Notes under the pieces: model-generated
What the model was told of the DNA's origin: nothing
Databases searched by the model: none
Seen by the model: only the letters and a program-made list of their open reading frames with translations
NCBI RefSeq assembly: GCF_015694735.1
Contig: NZ_JADQDP010000002.1
Span: forward strand, 124,001-188,000
DNA length: 64,000 nt
Reading direction: 5' to 3'
Source: Hymenobacter properus
GTDB lineage: Bacteria > Bacteroidota > Bacteroidia > Cytophagales > Hymenobacteraceae
Program-made: the position numbers and the translations under genes
Shown: piece after piece, positions 35,807 through 45,153 of the stretch
Layout of the letters: each line of letters starts with the position of its first letter
Numbering within the stretch: position 1 is the stretch's first letter

Positions 35807-36520
35807 CTAGCGGTTTTGGCCCAGCACTTCTACCAGCACACGGAAATCTTTGGGGTAAGGCGCCTCCACTGCAATTTCCTCACCATCCAGGCCCGTGAAT
35901 TGCAGCTTGAGGGCGTGCAGGGCGAAGCGCTTGATGAAGGGCTGCTCTTCCTCGCCTTCCTTCATGTTAAATTTTTTCTTCAGCGACGACAGGTAGAAAT
36001 CTTCGCCGCCGTAGTCCTTATCGCCCACAATAGGCGCCTGCAAATACATGAGGTGCAGGCGAATCTGGTGCATGCGGCCCGTCACGGGCTCGGCCAGCAC
36101 GAGGGCGTGGCGGGCGTAGGTGTCGAGGGTGGTGAAGTGGGTTTCGGCGGGCTTGCCCTTGTAGGCGAGGCGGGCCTTGCCGCGGCTGGTGGTTTCGATG
36201 TTGCGCTCCACCACTTCGTCCTGTAGCTGCGGGGTGCCCCACACCACGGCGTGGTATTGCTTTTTCACCTCGCGGTTTTCGAACTGCATGGCGAGGTGGC
36301 GGTAGGCTGCCGGGTTTTTGGCGAAAGCCAGCGCGCCGCTGGTTTCGCGGTCGAGGCGGTGAGCGGCCTGAATGTCATCATGGTGCTGCCGGGCCAGGCG
36401 CAGCATGTTGGGCGCGCCGCCCACCCGCTCGTCGAGCGTGGCCAGAAACGGCGGCTTGTTGACAACGAGGTAGTCGTCGTTTTCGAAAAGTACGAGGTCG
36501 GAGAAATTCGGGAGCTTCAT
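35807..36520 (-). CDS. RluA family pseudouridine synthase
   Basis: RluA-type enzymes isomerise specific uridines in rRNA or tRNA. The 237-residue product shows the catalytic-Asp motif HRLDRETSGALAFAKN near residue 57, the preceding NKPPFLATLDERVGG, and the later PVTGRMHQIRLHLMYLQAPIVGDKDYGG. No S4 domain is present and the length is short, typical of the small RluA branch in Bacteroidota; the exact target uridine is not predictable. The ATG at 36520 is chosen, because a -7 box (36530-36537) lies just upstream. It precedes the SUKH gene with a six-base gap. Confidence 0.9.
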   Translation of the reverse strand: MKLPNFSDLVLFENDDYLVVNKPPFLATLDERVGGAPNMLRLARQHHDDIQAAHRLDRETSGALAFAKNPAAYRHLAMQFENREVKKQYHAVVWGTPQLQDEVVERNIETTSRGKARLAYKGKPAETHFTTLDTYARHALVLAEPVTGRMHQIRLHLMYLQAPIVGDKDYGGEDFYLSSLKKKFNMKEGEEEQPFIKRFALHALKLQFTGLDGEEIAVEAPYPKDFRVLVEVLGQNR

Positions 36521-36529
36521 AGGAAGCTG

Positions 36530-36537
36530 CAAAGGTA
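36530..36537 (-). promoter_or_regulatory. -7 box (TACCTTTG) for the pseudouridine synthase gene
   Basis: This exact TAnnTTTG match on the minus strand ends nine bases before the ATG at 36520 and excludes the longer TTG start, which would fall inside the box. Confidence 0.6.
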
Positions 36538-36578
36538 CGGCTGCGCTCAGCAGGACGTACTTGCTTTGGTTCTACAAA

Positions 36579-37643
36579 CTAGCTGCCCACCAGGCCACTT
36601 TTCGGCTTGCTCAACTTAAACTCCAGCGTGGTGCCTTCGCCCACGGTGCTTTTTACCTTGATGGTGGACTTGTGCGCTTCCACAATGTGCTTGCTGATGG
36701 CCAGGCCCAGCCCCGAGCCGCCCGACTCGCGCGAGCGACTTTTGTCGATGCGGTAGAAGCGTTCGAAAATGCGATTTTGGTGCTCGGGAGCAATGCCGCT
36801 GCCGTCGTCGCGCACGGCAATGCGCACGCTGCGGCTGCCTTCTATCAGGGCCACCACCACGCGGCCGTGGTCGCGGCCGTATTTGATAGCATTGTCAATC
36901 AGATTGATGAGAACCTGGCGGATGCGGTTGCGGTCGGCTATCACCAGCAGGCCAGACTCGGGCAGGCTGGGCGGAAACAGCTCGACGGTGGTGCCGCGTC
37001 GGGCGGCCTGTTGCTCCAGCAGCTCGAATATCTCGCGCACCAGTACGATGAGGTCGAAGCGCTGGCGGCGCATGCGGACCACGCCTTTTTCGAGCTGTGC
37101 GATGGTGACTAGGTCCTGCACCAGCGCGTTGAGGGTGTCGAGGCTGGCGGCAGCTTTGCTCAGAAATTTGCGGCGGGTGGCCAGGTCGATGTCGTCGTCT
37201 TCGTCGTCTAAGATGGTATGCACGAAGCCCTGCGCCGCAAACAGGGGCGTTTTCAGCTCGTGCGACACGTCGGCCAGAAAGTCGCGGCGCAGGGCCTGCA
37301 GGCGCACCAGCTCGTCGAGCTCCTGCTGGCGGCGCTCGGCCATCTGCAGAATCTCATCTCGCACGCGTTTCACCGGTTCCGGCCGGAACAGGAACTTGGC
37401 ACTCAGCTTTTTGAACTCCTTGCGCTTGATGTGCTCCAGGCCCGCGTAGATACCGTTGATTTCGCGAAAAATCAGGGCTTCGAACGACAGATACAGTAGT
37501 AGAAAGCACGCCGCCACCGTGACGCCCGCCGCCAGAAAGGCCTCCCGGAATGGCAGTGTGGGGCCAATGCGGGCATAAGTAGTGAGCACGCCGGCCACCA
37601 GCAGCGCAATGAGAATGGCGATGGTGCGGGAGGAGAGGTTCAT
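36579..37643 (-). CDS. Sensor histidine kinase (PhoR-type)
   Basis: This 354-residue inner-membrane sensor kinase has two N-terminal hydrophobic segments (about 8-22 and 36-56) with a very short loop between. A coiled segment rich in Arg/Glu follows, then the H box FLADVSHELKTPL with His128, the N box INLIDNAIKYG, G1 RDDGSGI, the F region IFERFYRIDKSRSRESGG and G2 GSGLGLAISKHIVEAHK. With almost no periplasmic domain it probably senses the membrane or a partner protein. Its likely partner is the response regulator encoded 125 bases upstream on the same strand; a long palindrome separates the two. The ATG at 37643 starts MNLSSRTIAIL. Confidence 0.92.
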   Translation of the reverse strand: MNLSSRTIAILIALLVAGVLTTYARIGPTLPFREAFLAAGVTVAACFLLLYLSFEALIFREINGIYAGLEHIKRKEFKKLSAKFLFRPEPVKRVRDEILQMAERRQQELDELVRLQALRRDFLADVSHELKTPLFAAQGFVHTILDDEDDDIDLATRRKFLSKAAASLDTLNALVQDLVTIAQLEKGVVRMRRQRFDLIVLVREIFELLEQQAARRGTTVELFPPSLPESGLLVIADRNRIRQVLINLIDNAIKYGRDHGRVVVALIEGSRSVRIAVRDDGSGIAPEHQNRIFERFYRIDKSRSRESGGSGLGLAISKHIVEAHKSTIKVKSTVGEGTTLEFKLSKPKSGLVGS

Positions 37644-37670
37644 AAGACGGGGCTATAAGGATAAAAATAA

Positions 37671-37750
37671 GTCATCCTGAGCGTAGCGAAGGACCTTATC
37701 ACGTTCAAAGATGCTGACGTGGTAAGGTCCTTCGCTGCGCTCAGGATGAC
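37671..37750. repeat. Long palindrome, family A, copy 3
   Basis: Arms of 33 bp (37671-37703 and 37718-37750) match at 31 positions around a 14-base loop. It lies between the response-regulator and histidine-kinase genes, so on a joint transcript it would form a hairpin between them. Confidence 0.9.
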
Positions 37751-37768
37751 AGGCAAGGGACCAGAAGC

Positions 37769-38464
<696 letters not shown>

Positions 38465-38502
38465 GGCGGTTGGGGCTAAAGTGAAGCGAAACAATGTTTC
38501 CG

Positions 38503-38510
38503 CAAAAGTA
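38503..38510 (-). promoter_or_regulatory. -7 box (TACTTTTG) for the response-regulator gene
   Basis: This exact TAnnTTTG match on the minus strand lies 38 bases before the GTG at 38464. It argues against the longer upstream start at 38554. Confidence 0.6.
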
Positions 38511-38591
38511 CCGCCCGATGCGGCCGGTGCTATGTTACGATTGTGTGACGCCACTCGGCCGTACCCATCCTAGCCACTGAATACCAATTTG

Positions 38592-39266
38592 CTACCGGGT
38601 ATAGACGGTTTCGTCGGCTAAGCGAGGCCTGAGGCTGAAGGCTATGCAGTAGAACACGTTGAGGAAAGTGTAGAGCAGGGCATGAATGGCCCACACGTGT
38701 CGGCTGACAACGACGGAGTACTTCAGCACCAGATTGCTGGTCAGGAATATCAGCAGGTTGCCCGAGAAATACAGCAGCAGGCCCGTCGATACCCAGAGCA
38801 TGGGCTCGCGCTCCAAGCGGCGCGTCACCACCTGGCGCGTGATTTCGCGGTGGAAATAATAGAATACGAAGGTGAGCACCGCCACCCCCTCGATGAAATG
38901 CTGCACCGGGCTGAACTCTACTGTGTCGAGGCGGGGGCTGTAGCTGACGGCCGAGCCCAGCAAAAACACCCCAATGAACGCCGGAATGAACCGGGTGATG
39001 GGCAAGGGCCGCAGGGCATTGCGGTAGATGAGGGCCAGGAGCGTACCCTCGATGGCCGTGTCGATGGGAAAGAGAAACAGATTGGGCCGATGCTGCCGCT
39101 GCAGCGTCATGGCCACCGTCGTGACGGCCATGGCAAGCAGCGTCAGCAGCAAAAGCAGCCGCATGTTGCCGTCAAGCTTTCGATACCGAACCAAGCCAAT
39201 AATGCCTGCAACGCACAGCGCGACTACCGATAAATTTGCAACATATCTTTCGATAGGGAAGGACAT
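38592..39266 (-). CDS. Polytopic membrane protein of unknown function
   Basis: This integral membrane protein of 224 residues has about six or seven hydrophobic helices. It begins MSFPIERYVANLSVVALCVA. The spaced motifs LDGNMRLLLLLTLLAMAVTT, PIDTAIEGTLLALIYR, and WVSTGLLLYFSGNLLIFLTS and VWAIHALLYTFLNVFYCIAF resemble small Bacteroidota membrane proteins, some of which sit next to histidine kinases. No catalytic motif was recognised. The ATG at 39266 is supported by a -7 box. It precedes the two-component pair on the same strand, but the regulator has its own -7 box. Confidence 0.7.
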   Translation of the reverse strand: MSFPIERYVANLSVVALCVAGIIGLVRYRKLDGNMRLLLLLTLLAMAVTTVAMTLQRQHRPNLFLFPIDTAIEGTLLALIYRNALRPLPITRFIPAFIGVFLLGSAVSYSPRLDTVEFSPVQHFIEGVAVLTFVFYYFHREITRQVVTRRLEREPMLWVSTGLLLYFSGNLLIFLTSNLVLKYSVVVSRHVWAIHALLYTFLNVFYCIAFSLRPRLADETVYTR

Positions 39267-39301
39267 AACTGCAAATATCGGCAATAGAATCAGGCATTTG
39301 G

Positions 39302-39309
39302 CAAAGCTA
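39302..39309 (-). promoter_or_regulatory. -7 box (TAGCTTTG) for the membrane-protein gene at 38592
   Basis: This exact TAnnTTTG match on the minus strand lies 35 bases before the ATG at 39266, in the short gap after the DUF3108 gene. Confidence 0.55.
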
Positions 39310-39315
39310 ACCGGT

Positions 39316-40131
39316 TTAATTCACCATGTTCAGCTTCCACTTCAAGCCTTTGTAGCCCGTCATGTCCACTTTCACCGTGCCCACAAACATCTCGGCCTGA
39401 AACAGCACCGGAATCTTGTTGCGGTCGTCGGAGAAGTACACCGAAATGGCATTCTCGCCCCGAAACAGCTTGTTATTCGGCATCTTAGGCACCAGCTTGA
39501 AGGCGCGCACGTCGCCGGCTTTGGTTTCCACCACCTCGCGCCCTTTGAAGGTCACTTCCAGCATGAAATTGTCGCCGTCGAAGTAGCCTGGCACGCGCAC
39601 CACGTCGCCCACCCGCATGCGGTCAAAATTCAGGGTGCGCAGGTAGTAGAACCCACTCACCAGTTCCAGCGAGTTGTTGGCCACTTTCACCGTGGAGCGG
39701 GCATTGTTGTGGGTGTGGTCGGTCACCTCGGCCACGTCGTGCAGGTGGTCGAAATCAACGGTTTCCTTTTTGCGGTAGTTCTTCTCGGCAATCTCGCGCT
39801 GGGCGCGCAGGGGCAAGATGCTGGTGGTGTCGATGTAGGCCCGCCATTGGTCGCGGATGCGCAGAAAAAAATCGAACGAGCCGGTGGTTTTGCCGCTCAC
39901 CGTGGCCTTGTAGCAGGGCCGGTCGTTCACGCGCTCCAGGCCGCCGCTGGTTTCTACGGTGGCCTCGCCGCCGTTGATGAGGCCGTAGTGCACGGTATAC
40001 TTAATGGTTTCGCCGCGCCCGAAGCTGTTTTGCGGAATGCTGCGCACGGCATCGCCGGGGCCCAGCGCCAGCCGCGCCGACGCCAATACAAACAGGATAG
40101 CAGGGGTAAAAATGAGCCAGCGGCGATTCAT
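39316..40131 (-). CDS. DUF3108 family secreted protein
   Basis: This 271-residue protein begins with a signal-like segment (MNRRWLIFTPAILFVLASARLA). The mature part matches DUF3108: RGETIKYTVHYGLINGGEAT, RPCYKATVSGKTTGSFDFFL, RIRDQWRAYIDTTSILPLRA, and the C-terminal YFSDDRNKIPVLFQAEMFVG followed by KVDMTGYKGLK. The pattern is beta-rich; many members are periplasmic or outer-membrane-facing, of unknown function. The ATG at 40131 begins the signal peptide; a -7 box at 40196-40203 confirms this over the longer frame to 40263, which also overlaps the recA terminator. Confidence 0.88.
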   Translation of the reverse strand: MNRRWLIFTPAILFVLASARLALGPGDAVRSIPQNSFGRGETIKYTVHYGLINGGEATVETSGGLERVNDRPCYKATVSGKTTGSFDFFLRIRDQWRAYIDTTSILPLRAQREIAEKNYRKKETVDFDHLHDVAEVTDHTHNNARSTVKVANNSLELVSGFYYLRTLNFDRMRVGDVVRVPGYFDGDNFMLEVTFKGREVVETKAGDVRAFKLVPKMPNNKLFRGENAISVYFSDDRNKIPVLFQAEMFVGTVKVDMTGYKGLKWKLNMVN

Positions 40132-40195
40132 AAGGATAAATAAGAAATAGCTTAGGCAGCCCAAAGACAAACGCAGTGCCAGTTCGGAATCTTGC

Positions 40196-40203
40196 CAAAG
40201 ATA
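40196..40203 (-). promoter_or_regulatory. -7 box (TATCTTTG) for the DUF3108 gene
   Basis: This exact TAnnTTTG match on the minus strand lies 64 bases before the ATG at 40131. It is just downstream of the recA terminator. Confidence 0.55.
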
Positions 40204-40212
40204 CGGACATAG

Positions 40213-40245
40213 AAAAAGCCCGTTGCGACAGGCAACGGGCTTTTC
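40213..40245 (-). terminator. Terminator of recA
   Basis: AAAAGCCCGTTGC and its complement form a hairpin with a five-base loop. A T-run follows on the minus strand, 22 bases beyond the recA stop codon. Confidence 0.88.
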
Positions 40246-40266
40246 AGGGTTCCGGTTCAACAAGCC

Positions 40267-41364
40267 TTACAGCGTGTCTTCGCCGTCTTCGGGACCGGCC
40301 ATATCCACGGGGATGACATCTTCGTCGCCCTTGGCCATGGTGCGGATTTTCTGTTCGATTTCGTCGGCCAGCTCGGGGTTGTCGAGCAGCAGGGTTTTCA
40401 CGGCTTCGCGGCCCTGACCAATTTTCTGGTCGCCGTAGCTGAACCACGAGCCCGACTTGGCAATGATGCCCATGTCGACGCCGAGGTCAACGATTTCGCC
40501 GACTTTCGAGATGCCTTGACCGTAGATGATGTCGAACTCGACCACCTTGAAGGGCGGGGCCACTTTGTTCTTCACCACTTTCACCTTGGTGCGGTTGCCG
40601 GTCACGTTATCTTTGTCCTCCTTGATTTGGCCAATGCGGCGGATGTCAAGACGAACCGAAGCGTAGAATTTCAGGGCGTTACCACCGGTGGTGGTTTCGG
40701 GCGAGCCGAACATCACGCCGATTTTCTCGCGCAGCTGGTTGATGAAGATGCACAAGCAGCCGGTTTTGTTGATGGTGCCGGTGAGCTTGCGCAGGGCCTG
40801 GCTCATAAGGCGGGCGTGCAAACCCACTTTCGAGTCGCCCATGTCGCCTTCGAGTTCGCCTTTCGGCACGAGGGCGGCCACGGAGTCAATCACGCAGATG
40901 TCGACGGCACCCGAAGAAATCAGCTGGTCGGCGATTTCGAGGGCTTGCTCGCCGTTGTCGGGCTGGGCGATGAGCAGGTTGGCGGTGTCGATGCCCAGTT
41001 TCTGAGCATAGATGGGGTCGAAAGCGTGTTCGGCGTCGATGAAGGCGGCCATGCCACCGGCCTTTTGAGCTTCGGCAATGGCGTGCAGGGTCAGCGTGGT
41101 TTTACCCGACGATTCCGGCCCGTAGATTTCGACGATGCGGCCCTTGGGCAACCCGCCAATGCCGAGCGCGATGTCGAGCGAGAGCGAGCCGGTGCTGTTG
41201 GCCGGAATGTCGCCCACCTTCTGGTCGCTGAGCTTCATCACGGTGCCTTTGCCGTAGGCTTTGTCCAGCTTGTCGAGGGTAAGCTGGAGGGCTTTCATTT
41301 TTTCGGCGGCGACGTTGGTCTCGGCCTTATCGGCTTTGGAAGCCTTTTCGGTAGCTACTGCCAT
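40267..41364 (-). CDS. recA: Recombinase RecA
   Basis: RecA forms filaments on single-stranded DNA and drives homologous recombination and the SOS response. The 365-residue product has Walker A GPESSGKT at 82-89, Walker [20 protein letters not shown], loop L2 with [21 protein letters not shown], and an acidic C-terminal tail ([20 protein letters not shown]). An N-terminal Ala/Lys/Glu-rich extension of about 20 residues precedes the conserved start. The ATG at 41364 gives [15 protein letters not shown]. No LexA-like box was noticed upstream. Its own terminator follows. Confidence 0.98.
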   Translation of the reverse strand: MAVATEKASKADKAETNVAAEKMKALQLTLDKLDKAYGKGTVMKLSDQKVGDIPANSTGSLSLDIALGIGGLPKGRIVEIYGPESSGKTTLTLHAIAEAQKAGGMAAFIDAEHAFDPIYAQKLGIDTANLLIAQPDNGEQALEIADQLISSGAVDICVIDSVAALVPKGELEGDMGDSKVGLHARLMSQALRKLTGTINKTGCLCIFINQLREKIGVMFGSPETTTGGNALKFYASVRLDIRRIGQIKEDKDNVTGNRTKVKVVKNKVAPPFKVVEFDIIYGQGISKVGEIVDLGVDMGIIAKSGSWFSYGDQKIGQGREAVKTLLLDNPELADEIEQKIRTMAKGDEDVIPVDMAGPEDGEDTL

Positions 41365-41529
41365 TGGGGTTGGTTGGGAAAAAGGAATTAGGTTTGGTAA
41401 AGTTAAGGGTTTTGGCGACGTGGCAATCAGATAAAGCTATTCTTTGGTAAATCCTCCGAATAGCCCCTTTTGCGACGGCTTTTTCTAACACAACGCCTAC
41501 CGGAATCGTGCCGCAGAAAGCGGAAATAT

Positions 41530-42786
41530 ATGAGGAATTATCTAAAAATTTTAGTTGGTGTTGTGGCTCTGCTAATTAGAGTGGAAACGGCCCAAGCACA
41601 ACTGGATAATCGGGCGTTTATAGGCAATCGTCCTGGTCAACTGAAGTATACTTACATCTCACGAAATCCAGACGGACCCGATACCAAATTAGATGATTCG
41701 CTTAGACGGGAAAGTCAGCAGCGGGCACGAGAGGATTCTGTTTCCTCTGGCGACCTGCGGCTCTCGCTCAATGCCTTCGTTTTCTTCAAGGACAACGAGT
41801 ACTTCAACAAAATCATCGACGGCTACACGCTCTACGGCACGCACCTGAACCCGCAGCTGGTGTACTACCCATCGCAAAACCTGCGCCTCGAAGGCGGCGT
41901 GTTTCTGTGGAAGGATTTTGGCAACCCGGTGCTGAAGGCAGTGCGGCCCACCTTCCGGGCCACCTGGACGCACGGCAAGCAGCAGCTTATCTTCGGCAAC
42001 ATCCGCCCGCACCTGCACCACAACTACATCGAGCCGATGTTCAACTTTGAGCGGGTAATGCTAAACCCGTTGGAGGAGGGCATCCAGACCGTCATTCGCA
42101 CTCACCGCTTTTTCCTCGACCAGTGGGTGGACTGGCAGCGCCAGCAGTACCGCTACAGCAACTACCAGGAGGAAGTGGCCGGCGGTCTGAGCACCAGCTA
42201 CCGCACCAGCCGCGACGGCAGCCGCTGGACAACCACCATCCCGTTCCAGTTCACGGCCATCCACCACGGCGGGCAGATTGATACGCTCGACAAACCCCTG
42301 CAAACCGTGTTCAACGGCGCGCTGGGCCTGGAAACGCGTTATTTATTGCAAAGGCCGACTATGCAGGCCGTGCGCTTCCAGGGCTACGTGCTGGGCTACC
42401 AGGATTATTCCTTCACCCGGAACCAATTCCCGTACCGCAACGGCTGGGGCCTGTATCTCAACGGCACCCTCGAAAGCCGCATTCTAGATGTGATGGTGAG
42501 CTACTGGCAGGGTCAGCGCTTTCTCTCGCCGCTGGGGGGCGACTTCTACCAAAGCGCCTCGCGCACCGTGTCGGACCCCGGCTTTCTGGACCCGCACCGC
42601 AAGATTATCATGGTACGCCTGATGCGCGATATCCGCATTTCGGATGCTGCCGCCATCACAGCCCGCGTCGAGCCGGTGTACGACCTCAACAGCGGCGCAC
42701 TTGATTATTCGCTGGCCATGTACTTCAATTTCCGGCAGGAATGGCTGCTGGGCAATATCGGCCGGCGGACGCGGGTGGGGCAATAG
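41530..42786 (+). CDS. Predicted outer-membrane protein of unknown function
   Basis: This 418-residue protein has a signal peptide (MRNYLKILVGVVALLIRVETAQA before QLDNR). The mature part is rich in alternating aromatic beta-strand-like stretches (LNPQLVYYPSQNLRLEGGVF, AVRPTFRATWTHGKQQLIFG, RTSRDGSRWTTTIPFQFTAI, NGWGLYLNGTLESRILDVMV) as in a larger beta-barrel, ending YFNFRQEWLLGNIGRR. No homologue was recognised. The ATG at 41530 starts the signal; the longer frame to 41470 encodes a non-hydrophobic leader. The 165-base gap from recA shows no strong promoter. Confidence 0.75.
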   Translation: MRNYLKILVGVVALLIRVETAQAQLDNRAFIGNRPGQLKYTYISRNPDGPDTKLDDSLRRESQQRAREDSVSSGDLRLSLNAFVFFKDNEYFNKIIDGYTLYGTHLNPQLVYYPSQNLRLEGGVFLWKDFGNPVLKAVRPTFRATWTHGKQQLIFGNIRPHLHHNYIEPMFNFERVMLNPLEEGIQTVIRTHRFFLDQWVDWQRQQYRYSNYQEEVAGGLSTSYRTSRDGSRWTTTIPFQFTAIHHGGQIDTLDKPLQTVFNGALGLETRYLLQRPTMQAVRFQGYVLGYQDYSFTRNQFPYRNGWGLYLNGTLESRILDVMVSYWQGQRFLSPLGGDFYQSASRTVSDPGFLDPHRKIIMVRLMRDIRISDAAAITARVEPVYDLNSGALDYSLAMYFNFRQEWLLGNIGRRTRVGQ

Positions 42787-42825
42787 AAGCCTCGGCCGCC
42801 TTACTTCACCTCGCTCCGAAACTAA

Positions 42826-43383
42826 TCAGTTGCTCAAGACCGGCCGCTCAAGCCACAAGCGGCAAATGCGGCTCAGGGCATCGGAGTTGCGGAACCAGAG
42901 CGGGCGCTTGGGTGGCGGCTCGGGCATGAAGCCTGCGGCGCGGGCCACGGCCTGGCCTTTCTCGTTGCTCAAGAAGCAGCGCACCAGCAGGCGCTGGCTG
43001 CCCAGGTTTTCGAAGCCAAAATCAATAACGGCTGCCAACGCTTCGCGGGCGTAGCCGCGGCCCTCGGCGGCAGCGGCCAGGTAATAGCCAATTTCGGCCT
43101 GCCCTTTTTGCTGGGGCATGATGCAAATGTCGCCGATGTACACGCCAGTGGCGCGCTCCCAGATGCCAAACACATAGAAGCGGCCCGTGCGCCAATCGTC
43201 GGCGAAGGTGTTGAGGGAGGTTTGGGCATCGGCTACGGAGCGCACGGCCTGCAGGCGGTCGGGGAAGGAGGGCTGGAAGCGCGCCCGGTCGGCGTGGAGC
43301 AGGGCGAAGAAGGCCTCGGCATCGGCCGGTTCGTAGGGGCGCAGGCAGAGGCGGGCGGTGTGGAGCGGGGCGCGGGACAGCAT
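42826..43383 (-). CDS. GNAT family N-acetyltransferase (RimJ/RimL-like)
   Basis: This 185-residue GNAT enzyme transfers an acetyl group from acetyl-CoA to an unknown amine. It shows TARLCLRPYEPADAEAFFAL, a conserved start in the RimJ/RimL branch, YIGDICIMPQQKGQAEIGYY, then the acetyl-CoA-binding region AAEGRGYAREALAAVIDFGF (Q/RxxGxG/A-like) and the C-terminal SQRLLVRCFLSNEKGQAVAR. A nearby terminator (43437-43472) separates it from the upstream gene. The ATG at 43383 gives MLSRAPLHTARLCLRPYE. Confidence 0.88.
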   Translation of the reverse strand: MLSRAPLHTARLCLRPYEPADAEAFFALLHADRARFQPSFPDRLQAVRSVADAQTSLNTFADDWRTGRFYVFGIWERATGVYIGDICIMPQQKGQAEIGYYLAAAAEGRGYAREALAAVIDFGFENLGSQRLLVRCFLSNEKGQAVARAAGFMPEPPPKRPLWFRNSDALSRICRLWLERPVLSN

Positions 43384-43436
43384 GCAGGCAAATACGGCAA
43401 ATTGGTCGCAGCAGACCGGGCAATTCAGTAAAAACG

Positions 43437-43472
43437 AAAAAGGCCGCTTCTGGGCTCAGAAGCGGCCTTTTT
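43437..43472 (-). terminator. Terminator of the hypothetical gene at 43489
   Basis: The stem AAAAAGGCCGCTTCTG with its complement has a four-base loop. A T-run follows on the minus strand, 17 bases beyond the stop codon. Confidence 0.92.
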
Positions 43473-43488
43473 CCAAAAATTAAATTGG

Positions 43489-43914
43489 CTACTTATTGGC
43501 GCCCACGTGGGGGTAGGGGCTGCCCAGCGACTGTTGGGTGCGCATCACGTTCACCTGCCGGGCGGCTTCGTTGAAGAACTCGAAGCGACGGATGAGCATT
43601 TCCTTGGTCAGCACACGGCCTTCGGGGGTGCGCATGGTGCCGCGCTTGTCGGCCAGCACGCGCTGCATGGCGGCCAGCGTCTGGCCTTCGTGCTTCATGA
43701 ACTGCTGCTGGAACTCGGCCAGCCGGGCCACGCCGCTGGCCGAGAGCGTGAAGTCTTCGCCAGCGCCCTGGTTCAACACCTCACACAGCACGTACACTTC
43801 GAGGGGCAGGCTGGTTTCGAGGGACGTGGTGCGCAGGTCGAGGCCGGCGGCCAGGGCGTCGAGGATGATGCGCACGTTGCGCTCAAATTGCTGATAGTAG
43901 GCTTGGGCTTCCAT
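43489..43914 (-). CDS. Conserved hypothetical protein, helical
   Basis: This 141-residue soluble protein is predicted to be mostly helical (AYYQQFERNVRIILDALAAG, FQQQFMKHEGQTLAAMQRVL, MLIRRFEFFNEAARQVNVMR). No signal peptide and no recognised family were seen. The frame is open to 43962, but those residues (ISSFAALRKTKAPN) are a translation of the palindrome at 43931, so the ATG at 43914 is used. It follows a MoxR-type ATPase gene on the same strand and has its own terminator. Confidence 0.65.
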   Translation of the reverse strand: MEAQAYYQQFERNVRIILDALAAGLDLRTTSLETSLPLEVYVLCEVLNQGAGEDFTLSASGVARLAEFQQQFMKHEGQTLAAMQRVLADKRGTMRTPEGRVLTKEMLIRRFEFFNEAARQVNVMRTQQSLGSPYPHVGANK

Positions 43915-43930
43915 TCGGTTTGGGGCTTTT

Positions 43931-44033
43931 GTCTTTCTGAGCGCAGCGAAGGAACTTATCACGCTTGCGTTGCAAAGATTGACAAATCTACTGCCTCAGG
44001 CGTGATAAGGTCCTTCGCTGCGCTCAGGATGAC
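43931..44033. repeat. Long palindrome, family A, copy 4
   Basis: Arms of 34 bp (43931-43964 and 44000-44033) match at 31 positions. The left arm has mutations at its outer end (GTCTTTCTGAGC instead of GTCATCCTGAGC). It lies between the moxR-type gene and the next gene and begins 16 bases before that gene's ATG. Confidence 0.88.
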
Positions 44034-44042
44034 AGCCGTTTT

Positions 44043-45008
44043 CTACAACAACTCTTTCACAATCTGCTCCACGCCGAGGCCTTCGGCTTCGGCTTTGAAG
44101 TTGCGCACGAGGCGGTGGCGCAAAATCGGCACGGCCACGGCGCGCACGTCCTCTATGTCGGGCGAGTACTTGCCGTTGAGCAAGGCGTTGCATTTGGCAC
44201 CCACTACCAAGTGCTGCGAGGCCCGTGGGCCGGCACCCCATTCTAGCAGCTGGTTGGTGCGGGCATGGGCGCGGTCGGTGTTGGGGCGGGTTTTACGCAC
44301 GAGGCCCACGGCGTACTCCACCACATTATCGGCCACCGGCACACGACGCACCAGTTCCTGGAAGGCCTGAATGTCGGCCGCGTGCAGCACTTTGCTCACC
44401 GTTTGCTTGATGTTCGAAGTCGTGTTTTTCACGATGTTCAACTCCTCAGCATAAGTTGGGTAGCCCAGCTCGATGTTGAACATGAAGCGGTCGAGCTGCG
44501 CCTCGGGCAGGGGGTAGGTGCCTTCCTGCTCGATGGGGTTTTGGGTGGCTAGCACGAAGAACGGGCGGCTGAGCGGGTAGCGCTGCCCGGCCACCGTCAC
44601 GGCGTATTCCTGCATGCTCTCAAGCAGGGCAGCCTGGGTCTTGGGCGGCGTCCGGTTGATTTCGTCGGCCAGAATGATGTTGGCGAAGATGGGGCCTTTC
44701 ACGAAGTGAAAATCCCGCTGCTGGTTCATCGTTTCTGAGCCCACGATATCGGAAGGCATCAAATCGGGCGTGAACTGGATGCGGTTGAAGGACAGGTCCA
44801 GCGAAGCGGCAATGGTTTGAACCAGCAAGGTTTTAGCCAATCCGGGCACGCCCACCAGCAGAGCGTGCCCCTGCGAAAACACGGCCGTGAGCACCAGCCG
44901 CACTACCTCGTCCTGCCCCACGATGACCTTGCCGATTTCCTGGCGCAGCTTCTGGTAGGAGGCCGCCAGGGCATCGGCTGCTTCTTTGTCGTTTTGGAAT
45001 TGAGCCAT
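44043..45008 (-). CDS. MoxR family AAA+ ATPase
   Basis: MoxR-type AAA+ ATPases act as chaperones, often assisting maturation of VWA-domain or membrane-bound complexes. The 321-residue product has Walker A GVPGLAKTLLVQTIAASL, Walker B with the following DEINRTPPKTQAALLESMQEY, sensor 1 FVLATQNPIEQEGTYPLPEAQLDRF and the C-terminal lid with TNQLLEWGAGPRASQHLVVG. The neighbouring VWA and DUF58 genes often associated with MoxR are absent here. It follows the SurA-like gene on the same strand with a palindrome between. The ATG at 45008 gives MAQFQNDKEAADALAASYQK. Confidence 0.93.
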   Translation of the reverse strand: MAQFQNDKEAADALAASYQKLRQEIGKVIVGQDEVVRLVLTAVFSQGHALLVGVPGLAKTLLVQTIAASLDLSFNRIQFTPDLMPSDIVGSETMNQQRDFHFVKGPIFANIILADEINRTPPKTQAALLESMQEYAVTVAGQRYPLSRPFFVLATQNPIEQEGTYPLPEAQLDRFMFNIELGYPTYAEELNIVKNTTSNIKQTVSKVLHAADIQAFQELVRRVPVADNVVEYAVGLVRKTRPNTDRAHARTNQLLEWGAGPRASQHLVVGAKCNALLNGKYSPDIEDVRAVAVPILRHRLVRNFKAEAEGLGVEQIVKELL

Positions 45009-45037
45009 TAGAAAATTCTAGTAGAAAATAAAAAGCC

Positions 45038-45137
45038 CGTCATGCCGAGCGCAGCCGAGGCATCTCGCATGCAATAGTAAACCTGATGAATGGATTACTG
45101 CTGCACGCGAGATGCCTCGGCTGCGCTCGGCATGACG
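45038..45137. repeat. Long palindrome, family A, copy 5
   Basis: Perfect 31-bp arms (45038-45068 and 45107-45137) have the variant core GTCATGCCGAGCGCAGCC then GAGGCATCTCGC. Every substitution relative to copy 1 is mirrored in both arms. It lies between the SurA-like and MoxR genes. Confidence 0.9.
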
Positions 45138-45153
45138 TTCAAATAGTCCGCAG

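Noticed and set aside
38465..38554. Longer start of the response regulator
   Set aside because: It would begin upstream of the -7 box at 38503-38510, outside the likely transcript.
43915..43962. N-terminal extension of the hypothetical protein at 43489
   Set aside because: The added residues are a translation of the family A palindrome.
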